In this document: in pieces, positions 45,419-55,356 of the stretch
Layout: the number at the start of each line of letters is the position of its first letter
How positions within the stretch are numbered: position 1 is the stretch's first letter
Source of the DNA: Holdemania sp. Marseille-P2844
GTDB lineage: Bacteria > Bacillota_I > Bacilli_A > Erysipelotrichales > Erysipelotrichaceae
DNA length: 64,000 bases
Reading direction: 5' to 3'
NCBI RefSeq assembly: GCF_900120005.1
Contig: NZ_LT635454.1
Span: forward strand, 464,759 to 528,758
The notes under the pieces: model-generated
The model's database searches: none
Told to the model about the DNA's origin: nothing
What the model saw: only the letters and a program-made list of their open reading frames with translations
Made by a program: the position numbers and the translations under genes

Positions 45419-47684
45419 TATAGTAGCTGCTTTTATTATTATTTTAATTCTTTTTATAATTTTTTTTCCTTATATCAAAAATAGCAATGGGATTTGTCCT
45501 TTTATCTTACGTGATGATTATAATTCACAACACATTCCTTTTTATAAAGAGTTTTTTCGATTAATAGGGACCGGAAACATTGGTTGGACATGGAATAGTT
45601 TATTAGGCCTTAATTTTTATGGTTCTAAAGCCTATTATATGGTAGGCGATATATTTGCATGGATTGCCTATATAATTTATTTATTTGTTAATGATGTAGC
45701 ATGGTCTTTATTTTATGTTACTTTATTAAAACTTTTTATTGGCTGTTATCTGTTTTATAAGTTTTTAAGAAATTTTAATTATTCTTTTAAAACTTGTTTA
45801 ATATTTGCTGTTTTCTTTATGTTTTCTGGCTGGGTTTTAATTTTTATTGAGCAACCTGTTTTTATTAGCTTCTATAGCTGGATTCCTTTGGTTTTAATAG
45901 GAATAGAAAAAATTTTAAGGAAAGATAAATATTCAATATTTTCTATTTCAATAATGCTAATTATTAGCACAAACTATTACCTAGCTTGGACTTTGTGCTT
46001 TTTTATACTTGGTTATTGGTGCATCAATTATTATGTTTCAAAGCATCCAATAGGAATATTGCCTTTTTTTAAGGATTCATTGAAGGTGTTCAAAGCTTTT
46101 TTAGTAGGTGTATTATTGTCATCTTTTGTTTGGTTGCCTTCTTTGTTACACATGTTATCTAGTCCAAGATTAAATTCTTATGATACGCCTATGTTTGGAT
46201 GGAAATCTGAAAATGTTTTGCAGATTATTTCAAGTATATTTGTTCCTGTTATTAAATGTGATCAAAGTTTTTATAGAGTTAGTGAATATAATTTTTATCA
46301 AATTGGACTTTATATAGGTTCCTTATCTTTATTACTTATTCCACAAAATTTAATAAAAAAAAATATAAATAGGAAAATTTTGATTCTTGATTTATTTATA
46401 TCTATTATATTAGTTTGCTCGCCACTAATAGGACTTATATTTCATTTCACTTATAGTTTACGTTATACTTGGATTATAACTATTATATTATTATTAGAAG
46501 GAGCAAAAGCTTTTGATGGCTTAATAAAAGGAAATTTTGATAAGGGAGTCTTAGTGAAGACCATTTTCCTAATTTATATTTTGTTACTTTGTTTATGTGT
46601 TTTAATACCTATTTGTATTAAACATAGTGTAATTAAAAATTACCAAGATTTAGTATTGTTGTTTGTTGCTTTATGTTTTGTTACGATTGAATTTTTATTT
46701 TTATATAACTCAAAAGAGAATAGAAAAATGATTTCACTTTGTGTAATAATCTCTATTATAGAATGTATTCTGTTTGCGAAAATATCTTTGTTTTTCCAGT
46801 TGCAAGTAAATGAAAGTGAAATGAGTTATTTGATACATGAAAAAGAAATATCTGAAATCGTACATTATCTAAAAGAAAAGGATCCAACTTTTTATAGATT
46901 ATATATAGATGATGAAGTTTATAATAGTCCAATGTATTTTGAATACCCAGGAATTAAGGCATATGATTCGACTTATGAATACGCACTAAAATATTTCTTA
47001 GGTATGATTAGACATTACCCTGAAACAACATGGCTTATTAATATAAATGAGCCGGAATTGTTTGATTTTTTAGGGGTAAAATATGTTATAACTACGGAAA
47101 ATTCTGATATAAGTTTGTGGGATTATTTGGGCAAGGAAGAATATGAAGTTAGCAATGAAAAGTTTAAAGTGTATAAACTAAATTGTAAAAGCGATATTGT
47201 AAAATTTTACAATAAAATGATATCCATTGATGTTATAAAAGAGATGGCAAATAATAGGGAACGAACATATTTATATGAAATTGCTGATACAATAAGTCAA
47301 TATTTACCGATTTCAGAAGGTGTTGTGAAAAAATTTCAGGATATAGAGCCAGAGTTAAATTGTTCTTATGAAATATTGGATGTTTCTGACAATACTATTA
47401 GTATTAATATAACGAACGAGACTGATGTAGTTGCTCTTTTCACTATTCCTTATGATCGTGGTTGGAGAGTTTATGATCAAGACAATAGAAATTTGGATAT
47501 GCTAAATGTTGCGGGTGGGTTTATTGGAGTGATTCTTAATAAAGGGGAGCATAAATTAAGATTTAACTACAGTGTACCAGGTAAAAAACTAGGATTTATT
47601 ATTTCTAGTATTACTTTGATTACGATTATAATTCATTATTTATATGGTCGATTAAACAACAAAATTTCAAGAGGTAGATTATGA
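45390..47684 (+). CDS. YfhO-family membrane protein 4
   Basis: 764 residues. The start ATG lies inside the end of yfhO-3 (29-bp overlap), with AAGGGGGA 5-10 bp upstream. First outside loop: FILRDDYNSQHIPFYKEFF, then NIGWTWNSLLGLNFYGSKAYYMVGD. About 13 helices, then PTFYRLYIDDEVYNSPMYF, YDSTYEYALKYF, FLGVKYVIT and IPYDRGWRVYDQDNRN in the outside domain. Extremely AT-rich. Its stop overlaps the start of the DUF6020-like gene by 4 bp, so four consecutive membrane genes (from 41910) are tightly coupled. Confidence 0.85.
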   Translation: MRLKEEKKTDIVAAFIIILILFIIFFPYIKNSNGICPFILRDDYNSQHIPFYKEFFRLIGTGNIGWTWNSLLGLNFYGSKAYYMVGDIFAWIAYIIYLFVNDVAWSLFYVTLLKLFIGCYLFYKFLRNFNYSFKTCLIFAVFFMFSGWVLIFIEQPVFISFYSWIPLVLIGIEKILRKDKYSIFSISIMLIISTNYYLAWTLCFFILGYWCINYYVSKHPIGILPFFKDSLKVFKAFLVGVLLSSFVWLPSLLHMLSSPRLNSYDTPMFGWKSENVLQIISSIFVPVIKCDQSFYRVSEYNFYQIGLYIGSLSLLLIPQNLIKKNINRKILILDLFISIILVCSPLIGLIFHFTYSLRYTWIITIILLLEGAKAFDGLIKGNFDKGVLVKTIFLIYILLLCLCVLIPICIKHSVIKNYQDLVLLFVALCFVTIEFLFLYNSKENRKMISLCVIISIIECILFAKISLFFQLQVNESEMSYLIHEKEISEIVHYLKEKDPTFYRLYIDDEVYNSPMYFEYPGIKAYDSTYEYALKYFLGMIRHYPETTWLININEPELFDFLGVKYVITTENSDISLWDYLGKEEYEVSNEKFKVYKLNCKSDIVKFYNKMISIDVIKEMANNRERTYLYEIADTISQYLPISEGVVKKFQDIEPELNCSYEILDVSDNTISINITNETDVVALFTIPYDRGWRVYDQDNRNLDMLNVAGGFIGVILNKGEHKLRFNYSVPGKKLGFIISSITLITIIIHYLYGRLNNKISRGRL

Positions 47685-49507
47685 AAAGAAAAGCATTGAT
47701 TGTATTTCAGAGTATTCTTGGTTATATGGCTTTAGTTTATTGTGGACCTAGAGTCATTGAAGGTGAATATATATGGTTGGACAATTTCACTGAAGCATTC
47801 AAAGGCTACGGAATAAATGGAATATTAATTCCAGTACTATTAATGTTTTTTTATAATTATGTTGATAGAGTAAAACAAAAATATAAAAATGATACAAACT
47901 ATATTATAACCTTATCAGTTATTTTTGCTATAATAATGGCAATCGGAAGATATTTTCAATATAAAGTGGTGTCAACAGAAACAAGCTGGATATTATATTT
48001 TCAAATTTTTTTAATTCCTATCTTATATTTAGGGTTTTATTACCTATTTAAAAGAGTTATAAAAATGCTATTACATCTTTTTGATAATATTGAGGATGAA
48101 AACAGATTTAAGTTCAACGAATTTGTTTTTGATCAACATTATATTTTATTATCAATTTTTACACTGCTTCTTTGTTATTTACCTTATATTATTGCCTTTT
48201 ATCCAGCTAGTATTTCTTATGATGGGGCCTACCAAATTGGAGAGTATTTGAATTTGTTTGCGAAAACAGATCATCATCCTCCATTTGTTACGTTATTATA
48301 TGGTTACTTTGCTAATTTATATGAAAAATTCCAGAGTGAAATCTTCTTATTTTTCCTTGTTATTATTCAACTTATTCTATTAGTAATAGCTATACTTCTT
48401 GTGCTTAAATTAATGAAAAAATGTAAGTTACCTTATAAGGTTCGATGGATTACATTGCTTTTTTATTCTTTGTTTACAGTTTTTCCTGTTTTTACAGTAA
48501 CGATTATCAAAGATTCATTATATTATCCGTTAACACTCATATATACTGTATTCTTATGCTTTGGTGTTCTATTTCCTGATGAGTATCTTAATAAGAAGTT
48601 CTATTATGTAGGTTTGGTAATAACTTTAATATTCTTGATTCTGACAAGAAATAATGGCATTTATACGCTTATATTATCATTCCCATTATTTATACTATTT
48701 ACAAAGAAATATAAAATTCAACTTTGCTTAGTTTTATTATGCGTTTTATGTATAACTTCCGGGATTAACCAAAAATTTTATAGTATGGGAATAAAAAAGT
48801 TAAACTTCAAAATAGATATGTTTACTGTAATGCTGCAACAGACGGCTCGTTATGGTGCTGAACATCTGGATGATGTAACACCGGAAGAGTATAAAAGTTT
48901 GGATGAAATATTTGAGTATTGGAGATTACCATATGAGTATAATCCTAGAAATGCTGATTTCGCTAAAAATTGTTTGAGAGTAGATGAAGAGAGCGAAAAA
49001 TACATTTTGGAAGATCGAATGGGAGATTATTTGAAAATTTGGTTAAATCAACTATCGAAACATCCGATGAGTTATATCTCTTCTTTTATCGAGAGTTCAT
49101 ATGGTTATTATTATCCTGATATTAAAGAAGCTTATGAAGGCCTTGGCTGGTATAGATCCATAAATCCAGCATCAGAAGTTTTTCATTATTCTGATGCTGC
49201 GGAAACAAAATCTTTTCGTTCATTTCTTGAAGGAACAGCTTATTTTCTGCGTGATTTTCCTATAACTGGAATACTATATAGTTGTGGCTTTTATGCTTGG
49301 ATTGTTATTAGTGCCTTTATTTATCTGATAATTCATAAGCAAGGAAAACAATTAATTTGCATAATGCCATCAATTATTAATATTTTGGTATGCTGTGTTT
49401 CTCCTATATCTGGTTATATTAGATATGTGCTGCCTGTAATAGCTGCAGCCCCGGTAATTTTTACATTAGTTTATTGGAATAGAAAAAATTTAGAAGAAAG
49501 GTACTAA
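47681..49507 (+). CDS. DUF6020-like multi-pass membrane protein, probable GT-C type
   Basis: 608 residues, not a YfhO. Five or so helices precede the segment YIIAFYPASISYDGAYQIGE and KTDHHPPFVTLLYGYFANLY, which I associate with the family called DUF6020 and which has the form of a GT-C first outside loop (SYDGAYQ acid, DHHPP). FTVTIIKDSLYYPLTL and a C-terminal part with WYRSINPASEVFHYSD follow, with further helices. The enzymatic role is not established. The start overlaps the yfhO-4 stop (ATGA). Before yfhO-5 there is a 44-bp gap with a promoter. Confidence 0.75.
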   Translation: MKRKALIVFQSILGYMALVYCGPRVIEGEYIWLDNFTEAFKGYGINGILIPVLLMFFYNYVDRVKQKYKNDTNYIITLSVIFAIIMAIGRYFQYKVVSTETSWILYFQIFLIPILYLGFYYLFKRVIKMLLHLFDNIEDENRFKFNEFVFDQHYILLSIFTLLLCYLPYIIAFYPASISYDGAYQIGEYLNLFAKTDHHPPFVTLLYGYFANLYEKFQSEIFLFFLVIIQLILLVIAILLVLKLMKKCKLPYKVRWITLLFYSLFTVFPVFTVTIIKDSLYYPLTLIYTVFLCFGVLFPDEYLNKKFYYVGLVITLIFLILTRNNGIYTLILSFPLFILFTKKYKIQLCLVLLCVLCITSGINQKFYSMGIKKLNFKIDMFTVMLQQTARYGAEHLDDVTPEEYKSLDEIFEYWRLPYEYNPRNADFAKNCLRVDEESEKYILEDRMGDYLKIWLNQLSKHPMSYISSFIESSYGYYYPDIKEAYEGLGWYRSINPASEVFHYSDAAETKSFRSFLEGTAYFLRDFPITGILYSCGFYAWIVISAFIYLIIHKQGKQLICIMPSIINILVCCVSPISGYIRYVLPVIAAAPVIFTLVYWNRKNLEERY

Positions 49508-49520
49508 ATTCAGGTTTATC

Positions 49521-49529
49521 TGTTATACT
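49521..49529 (+). promoter_or_regulatory. Extended -10 promoter of yfhO-5
   Basis: TG-T-TATACT (hexamer 49524-49529), 22 bp before the ATG, with GGATGG as ribosome site. Confidence 0.55.
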
Positions 49530-49551
49530 GCATGTAAAGGATGGATGTAAT

Positions 49552-51867
49552 ATGTTAAAAAAAGAAATAAAAGAGATAGTCTTATTAAGCTTATTGGTTC
49601 TTTTTATAAGCTTTTTTATGATGTCACCTTATTTATTAAATCAGATGCCATTGACATACGGTACTGATATAAAACCACAATGGTTTGAGTTTTATACTGA
49701 ATTTAAGAATTTGATAATACAGTTTTTTGAAACAAAACAATTACCTTTTTACTCATGGAATTTATTTTTAGGCAATAATTTCTATGCTTCTAAAAGTTAC
49801 TACTTGATGGGGGATATATTTAGTTACATAGGTTTGTTAATCCCTTTGAACTTCTTTGATGTTGCTCAAATATTAGAAGTAATAAAATTTTTAGTTTCAG
49901 GATGGACAATGTATTATTTGCTAGGATGCTATAAACTGAATTCTAAAGTTAAATTTATTGGTTCTATTGCTTATACATTCAGTTCTTGGGCAATTTTTTA
50001 TAGCGGGCAATTATCATTTCTTTCATTCTATTGCTGGATGCCATTATATTTTGCGTCCATAGAATTATATTTGCGAAAAGGGAAAAAGCTGATGTTTCCT
50101 TTTATCTGCATGATTTTATTATTCACAAATTTTTATTTCTTTTATACTCTATCTTTCTTTACTCCAATTTATTATATCTATCGCTATAGCTTGTTAAAAG
50201 ATAATTTTAAAAATTTTATAAAAGATACCCTAGTTTTAATTGGTTGTTATTTGCTAGGTGTTTTTATGACCGGTGTGTTAACATTGCCGACAATGGCATA
50301 TATTCTTCAAAATGACCGTGTTGGTCAATTTTCTTTGAAACTGTTTTTTGAACAACCAAGTATTTATCTTCACGAATTATGCGCTCGGTTAGTACCGAAT
50401 TATATCTATATTTATCGAACTAACGTTTTTGAAACTGCTACCCATACAACTAGAGAACTATGTTTATATAGCGGAACTTTAACTGCTGTTTTGCTACCGC
50501 AAATTTTTTCGGATAAAGATAAAAATTTCAGAAAAGTAACTTTAATATTCTATATAATTTTGAATTTATTTTTGATATTCCCATTTTTAAGTTCAATGGC
50601 TCATGGTTTTAGTGATCCAACTTTTCGATGGACAATGATATTAATCCTTGTTCAAATTTTGACTGTATGTAATTATTTGGAAAATATCAATCAATTAAAT
50701 ATTAAAAATTTAAAGATAACAATGGGTATTTCGATCTTTGTATTAATTGCAGTTATTCCGCTGACTGTGATCCTTTCAAAGGGAAATACAATATCTGCTT
50801 ATAGAAATCAAATATTGCTGTTTTTAGCTGCTATTATTTTTGTGATTTTGAACACTTGGCTTTTATTAAATAAAAAATCTTATATATGGATCTTAACGGT
50901 GTTGTGTATTGAATATTCCTTTTCAGGATTTACTTTATATTATTCTCGGATGCATAGTGAAGGAATAACTTATGAATTCATTGATTCTGTTACGCATGTA
51001 TTACAAGATGAAGATAATGAATTAAATGTTTTTTTGGAAAACATTGAACCGATCAATTGTTTGCAATATTATAGAATTTATATTCCTTTAGAATCAATTT
51101 ATTGGGACTTTAGTCATAATATGAGTTTAATGGTCCAATTGCAAGGAACAATGACTTACGATTCTACCTATGCACCAAGTTTTAATAAGATGAAAGAGAT
51201 TGTACCAGAAGTAAAAGATTATGATTCTGAATGGATTTTTAACATTAAAGAACCTAATGTGTTACAATTTTTAAGCGTGAAATACGCTATTGTCACACAC
51301 TTTTCAGAGTTGCCTGAAGGATTAAATTGGCGATTGCTGACAGACAATTATAGGTCTGGTTTATTAGTTTATAGAAATGATGATTATCGACCGCTAGGTA
51401 CAACGTATAATAAAATAATATCTTATGAAAATTATAATATAGGAAATCCTTTATCTTTACTAACTGATACTGTTTTATGCAGCTCAAAAGAGTTGCAAAC
51501 AATTCAAGAAAAAATGAAATCTACTTCTAGGGCTGAACTAGAGAATATCAAATATCAAGGAAACTATCTAACTGGCACATGTGATACAGACGAGTCTAGT
51601 TTTCTTGTTTTGTCGCTGCCTTATGATGAAGGCTGGAATGTCTTTGTAAATGGACAAAATGTAAAAACATATTCTGTTAATGGTGGCTTTGTTGGATTTG
51701 AGGTTGAAGCGGGTAATAATCAAATTGAAATGTATTTTACACCTGTAGGCTTTAAACAAGGAGCAATAATATCTTTGATTGGAATTATGGGATATGTTGT
51801 ATTAATTATTCATGAAAAATTAAAAACTAGAAATAGCAGGAGATATAAAAATGAGCAAAGTATTTAG
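49552..51867 (+). CDS. YfhO-family membrane protein 5
   Basis: 771 residues. Clearly the closest relative of yfhO-1: the first loop TYGTDIKPQWFEFYTEF, LPFYSWNLFLGNNFYAS, the helix region FYCWMPLYFASIELYL, THVLQDEDNELNVFL, YRIYIPLESIYWDFSHN, YDSTYAPSFNKM, FLSVKYAIV and LPYDEGWNVFVNGQNV line up one by one with that protein. The two probably arose by duplication and act on similar substrates. It has its own promoter and overlaps yfhO-6 by 17 bp. Confidence 0.88.
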   Translation: MLKKEIKEIVLLSLLVLFISFFMMSPYLLNQMPLTYGTDIKPQWFEFYTEFKNLIIQFFETKQLPFYSWNLFLGNNFYASKSYYLMGDIFSYIGLLIPLNFFDVAQILEVIKFLVSGWTMYYLLGCYKLNSKVKFIGSIAYTFSSWAIFYSGQLSFLSFYCWMPLYFASIELYLRKGKKLMFPFICMILLFTNFYFFYTLSFFTPIYYIYRYSLLKDNFKNFIKDTLVLIGCYLLGVFMTGVLTLPTMAYILQNDRVGQFSLKLFFEQPSIYLHELCARLVPNYIYIYRTNVFETATHTTRELCLYSGTLTAVLLPQIFSDKDKNFRKVTLIFYIILNLFLIFPFLSSMAHGFSDPTFRWTMILILVQILTVCNYLENINQLNIKNLKITMGISIFVLIAVIPLTVILSKGNTISAYRNQILLFLAAIIFVILNTWLLLNKKSYIWILTVLCIEYSFSGFTLYYSRMHSEGITYEFIDSVTHVLQDEDNELNVFLENIEPINCLQYYRIYIPLESIYWDFSHNMSLMVQLQGTMTYDSTYAPSFNKMKEIVPEVKDYDSEWIFNIKEPNVLQFLSVKYAIVTHFSELPEGLNWRLLTDNYRSGLLVYRNDDYRPLGTTYNKIISYENYNIGNPLSLLTDTVLCSSKELQTIQEKMKSTSRAELENIKYQGNYLTGTCDTDESSFLVLSLPYDEGWNVFVNGQNVKTYSVNGGFVGFEVEAGNNQIEMYFTPVGFKQGAIISLIGIMGYVVLIIHEKLKTRNSRRYKNEQSI

Positions 51868-54139
51868 AAAGCGGCCATGGATTTTATTAATTATTCTCCT
51901 TTCTTGTTTAGCAGGCAGTATCATCCTTCCATATATTCTTACAGATACGCCTTTTATGCTGGGATGGGATATGCGGACCCAATATAGTTCTTTCTATGAA
52001 AATCTTAAAACAATGTTCTTAGAAATGAAAAATACAGGTTCACTTCCATTTTATTCTTGGTCTGCATTCCTGGGTAATAATTTCTGGGGAAGTAAACTTT
52101 TCTATTATCATGATATATTTGATTATTTATCATTATTGATTTTTCCTAATTTTGATTATAATCGAGTTATTATGCTACAGACTTTTGTGAAATTGGGAAT
52201 TGCAGGGGTTTGTTTTTATCGCTATTGTCAATATCATCATTATTCCAGTTCTACAAGCATTATTGGCTCATTGCTATTTGCGTTTTCTTCGTATTCATTA
52301 GAAGCGTTAAAAGATCCATTTTTCCTGTCATTTTATATTTTTATCCCACTATATTTTCTGTCAATAGATCGGTATTTAATTGAGAAAAAGAAAATAGGAT
52401 ATATCTTAATTACTGCATTTTTAGCAATAACAAATTACTATCACTTTTATTCACTTAGTGTTTTCAGTGTTATTTATTTTATGTATAGATATTCATGTTT
52501 GCATAATACATTAAAAGGCTTTTTTAAAGAAGCAATCCCTTTAATTGGTACTTATATTATCGCTGTTTTACTTGCGGGATTCGCATTAATTCCTGAGTTT
52601 TTTAATATTCTTACGAATCAAAGAATTGGAAATTCATCTGCTTTCTTATTCTATGATAGTATAAAGACATATTTTTACATTTTATCTGGTTTGTTTTTTC
52701 CATCAAGTATAATCATCAATCGCACCAATGAATTTTCGTCAATCTATACTTATGTTTCTGATAATAACACTGTATTATATGTATGCCTTTGGGCAGGATC
52801 ATTTTGTTCTCTATTGATTCCGCAAATATTTTCAAAAAAAGGAAAGAACAAAAATATTATAATCTTTTTATTGGTTAATTTATTAATTATGATAATACCG
52901 TTTGGTTCTTCAATTATGCATGGCTTTAGTGAACCGGCTTTTCGTTGGTTTCAATTTCCTTTGTTTGTTAATCTTACTTTGATTCTGCCTTATTTAGATG
53001 AAAATCAACTTATTAATAGAAAATGTTTGTTCTTGTCTGTTTTATTTATATCTTTGATCCTTCTTTTAGGAACACCTTTATTAGGAATTTTGTGTAATAT
53101 TCCTTTTCAAAAATATAGCCGCGAATATAGTTTAATATTAATTGCTTTACCTTTTTTATGGATAGGTTATTTTGTCTTGTTAAAAGGGAAAAAATGGATA
53201 TTCATTGTTTTCACTTTCGTTGAGGTGTTGTTTGTGTCTTATATGTCAGTGTATTCTAACAGTTATTATCGGCAATTTACAAAAGAAACAATTCAAGGTG
53301 TTACTCACGTACTACAGAATCGCAATGATTTGAATCAATATCTTTTAACATTAGATGAGAAAAATAGTGAACAATTCTATCGTATTTATATTGATCCTAG
53401 TGCTGTTTATTGGGATTATTCTACGAATTTAAATTTAAATTTTAATGTTATGGGATTGATGACATATGATTCCACCGTATCTTCTTCAATTGTAGATATG
53501 AATCGGATTGCTGACATAGAGTCATATTTACCATGGTCTTATGAGATCAAAGATCCCTATCTGATAGATTTTTTATGCACAAAGTATGCGGTGGTTACAG
53601 ATATTTCACAACTTCCTCATAAGAATTTTAAACAGGTAGGGGAATTTAACTATCTTTTAATATTTGAAAATTTGAATTATCAAAATTTTGTCCGAACTTA
53701 TCATAATATAATAACGCTGAATCATGAGAATATTCAAAGCAAAGAACTATTAAATACTGTAATATGTCATGAAGAAGATCTTGATCAGTTGGAAAATTTA
53801 ATTAATTTATCAGGAAATGTAGAATGTACCTATATCAATCGTCAATCAAACCAGATCTATGCAGGAATTAATTCTTCCGATTCAGAGTTTATATCAATAC
53901 CTATTCCTTATGATGAAGGCTGGAATATTGAAATTAACGGAGAGAAAATTCAATATTATTCAGTAAATGGAGGCATGATTGGGTTTTCTGTTCCGAAGGG
54001 GTATAGTGAAATTCATATGATTTTTATCCCACAAGGTTTTAAGATGGGAATGGTGGCAAGTTTAACCGGTGTTTTTTTACTGATTATTTTAGTTATAGCC
54101 AAGAAAATTCAAAAGAAAGTAAAAAAGCAGAACTTGTAA
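51851..54139 (+). CDS. YfhO-family membrane protein 6
   Basis: 762 residues. First outside loop: FMLGWDMRTQYSSFYENL, then LPFYSWSAFLGNNFWGSKLFYYHD. Shares with paralogues 1 and 5 the segments THVLQNRNDLNQYL, YRIYIDPSAVYWDYSTN, YDSTVSSS and IPYDEGWNIEINGEKI, but the Asp loop GWDMRTQ is its own. The ATG lies inside the end of yfhO-5, preceded by AGCAGGAG. The stop codon is in the loop of a terminator shared with the convergent SDR gene. Confidence 0.88.
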   Translation: MSKVFRKRPWILLIILLSCLAGSIILPYILTDTPFMLGWDMRTQYSSFYENLKTMFLEMKNTGSLPFYSWSAFLGNNFWGSKLFYYHDIFDYLSLLIFPNFDYNRVIMLQTFVKLGIAGVCFYRYCQYHHYSSSTSIIGSLLFAFSSYSLEALKDPFFLSFYIFIPLYFLSIDRYLIEKKKIGYILITAFLAITNYYHFYSLSVFSVIYFMYRYSCLHNTLKGFFKEAIPLIGTYIIAVLLAGFALIPEFFNILTNQRIGNSSAFLFYDSIKTYFYILSGLFFPSSIIINRTNEFSSIYTYVSDNNTVLYVCLWAGSFCSLLIPQIFSKKGKNKNIIIFLLVNLLIMIIPFGSSIMHGFSEPAFRWFQFPLFVNLTLILPYLDENQLINRKCLFLSVLFISLILLLGTPLLGILCNIPFQKYSREYSLILIALPFLWIGYFVLLKGKKWIFIVFTFVEVLFVSYMSVYSNSYYRQFTKETIQGVTHVLQNRNDLNQYLLTLDEKNSEQFYRIYIDPSAVYWDYSTNLNLNFNVMGLMTYDSTVSSSIVDMNRIADIESYLPWSYEIKDPYLIDFLCTKYAVVTDISQLPHKNFKQVGEFNYLLIFENLNYQNFVRTYHNIITLNHENIQSKELLNTVICHEEDLDQLENLINLSGNVECTYINRQSNQIYAGINSSDSEFISIPIPYDEGWNIEINGEKIQYYSVNGGMIGFSVPKGYSEIHMIFIPQGFKMGMVASLTGVFLLIILVIAKKIQKKVKKQNL

Positions 54140-54149
54140 TCTGCTTTTT
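54122..54149. terminator. Bidirectional terminator between yfhO-6 and the SDR gene
   Basis: AAAAAGCAGA (54122-54131), loop ACTTGTAA holding the yfhO-6 stop (54137-54139), TCTGCTTTTT (54140-54149). A-run and T-run on opposite sides allow use on both strands; the SDR stop (54148-54150) touches the right arm. Confidence 0.88.
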
Positions 54150-55206
54150 ATCTTCTGAGGGCTAATTCATCTTCAATCATATCTATTGTGCGTCGGAAAC
54201 CATCCTGAATGGAAATCGTAGGTTTCCAACCTAAAGCTCTCAGCTTTTGAGTAGATACATTTATGTAGGTAGTTACCTTATTTTCAATATAAGAGGAATT
54301 TGTCTCACGTTTTTCCTTATAAAACCTAATATTTCTATCTGGAAAAGCTTTGATTATTTCTTGCGCTAGTTCTTTGATAGAAACGAAACATTCATCATTT
54401 GCCATATTGTAGGCTTCTCCGGGAAGTCCGTGAGACAATAAAGTAAGACAAGCAGAAACCAGGTCTAGTACATAACAAAAAGCTCGTTTTGCTTCTCCGG
54501 TTGATTTCATAATAATCTGGTTATTTTCAATTACAGATTTAACAAATTCACTAAATACGCGTTGATCATGATGATAATCTAATGTTGGACCGTAAGTATG
54601 AAAGATTCTTAGGCAAGTAACAGGGATTTGGTATTGTTCATAATATGATTTGCAAAGAGTTTCACCCATCCGTTTGCTTTCGCTATAACAACTGCGGATA
54701 TCTAACGGATCAATTGTACCCAATGTGTTTTCTGTAATAAGCTGAGAATTAGAAATTTTACCATAAACTTCAGCGCTTGAAAAATATAAAAAATGTTCAA
54801 TTTTTTTCTTGCGAGCTAATTCAAGAAGATAATAAGTACCCAAGATATTGGGCAGTGTAACATCAACTGGATTAGTTTTGTAATACTGAGGATCTGCCAA
54901 TGATGCAGCGTGAATGATATAATTGATTTTTTCTTCTGTTCTTAAAGGTGTGTTTAACTCTGAAACTAAACAATGAATATTTTTATTTAATTTATCACCA
55001 AACAATAATTCAACTTTTTTTAAATTTCGAACAATAAGCAGTATCCTTAAATTTAGATTTTTCACTGCATTTAAATAAATAAAGTATTCTGTTAAATATC
55101 GCCCAAGCATTCCTGTTGCCCCGGTTATAAGAAGTGTTTTATTTCTTAAGAACTCATAATCTAAATTCTGCGAAACTAATTCTTGAAAATCAGTAGTTAA
55201 GTCCAT
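54148..55206 (-). CDS. NAD-dependent epimerase/dehydratase (extended SDR)
   Basis: Nucleotide-sugar-modifying enzyme of the cytoplasm. From the ATG at 55206 (GGGAGG 5 bp upstream; a longer frame to 55227 covers that site) it has 352 residues. LLITGATGMLGRYL (29-35 is the NAD loop), YIIHAASLADPQYY, LYFSSAEVYG, CYSESKRMGETL (YxxxK) and the substrate-side HTYGPTLDYHHDQRVFSEF are typical extended-SDR features. The exact reaction (dehydration, epimerisation, decarboxylation or ketone reduction) cannot be told. In this locus a reductase or epimerase for the deoxysugars is attractive, for example the reduction that YerF does after YerE, but that is only context. It stands alone on the minus strand. 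Confidence 0.85.
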   Translation of the reverse strand: MDLTTDFQELVSQNLDYEFLRNKTLLITGATGMLGRYLTEYFIYLNAVKNLNLRILLIVRNLKKVELLFGDKLNKNIHCLVSELNTPLRTEEKINYIIHAASLADPQYYKTNPVDVTLPNILGTYYLLELARKKKIEHFLYFSSAEVYGKISNSQLITENTLGTIDPLDIRSCYSESKRMGETLCKSYYEQYQIPVTCLRIFHTYGPTLDYHHDQRVFSEFVKSVIENNQIIMKSTGEAKRAFCYVLDLVSACLTLLSHGLPGEAYNMANDECFVSIKELAQEIIKAFPDRNIRFYKEKRETNSSYIENKVTTYINVSTQKLRALGWKPTISIQDGFRRTIDMIEDELALRR

Positions 55207-55301
55207 GATATCCTCCCATAAAAACAAGCTATAATATATTATATAGTATAACTACTTTTGTTTCGACTAAACTTTAATTTTCTAGAGCTTATTTTAGAAA
55301 C

Positions 55302-55330
55302 TTGCATAACATTAGGTTAAAGGATAAAAT
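55302..55330 (+). promoter_or_regulatory. Promoter of the 55357 gene
   Basis: TTGCAT (55302-55307), exactly 17 bp, TAAAAT (55325-55330), 26 bp before the ATG. GAGGTG is the ribosome site. Confidence 0.6.
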
Positions 55331-55356
55331 AAGAAAAGATTTATTGAGGTGAAATT

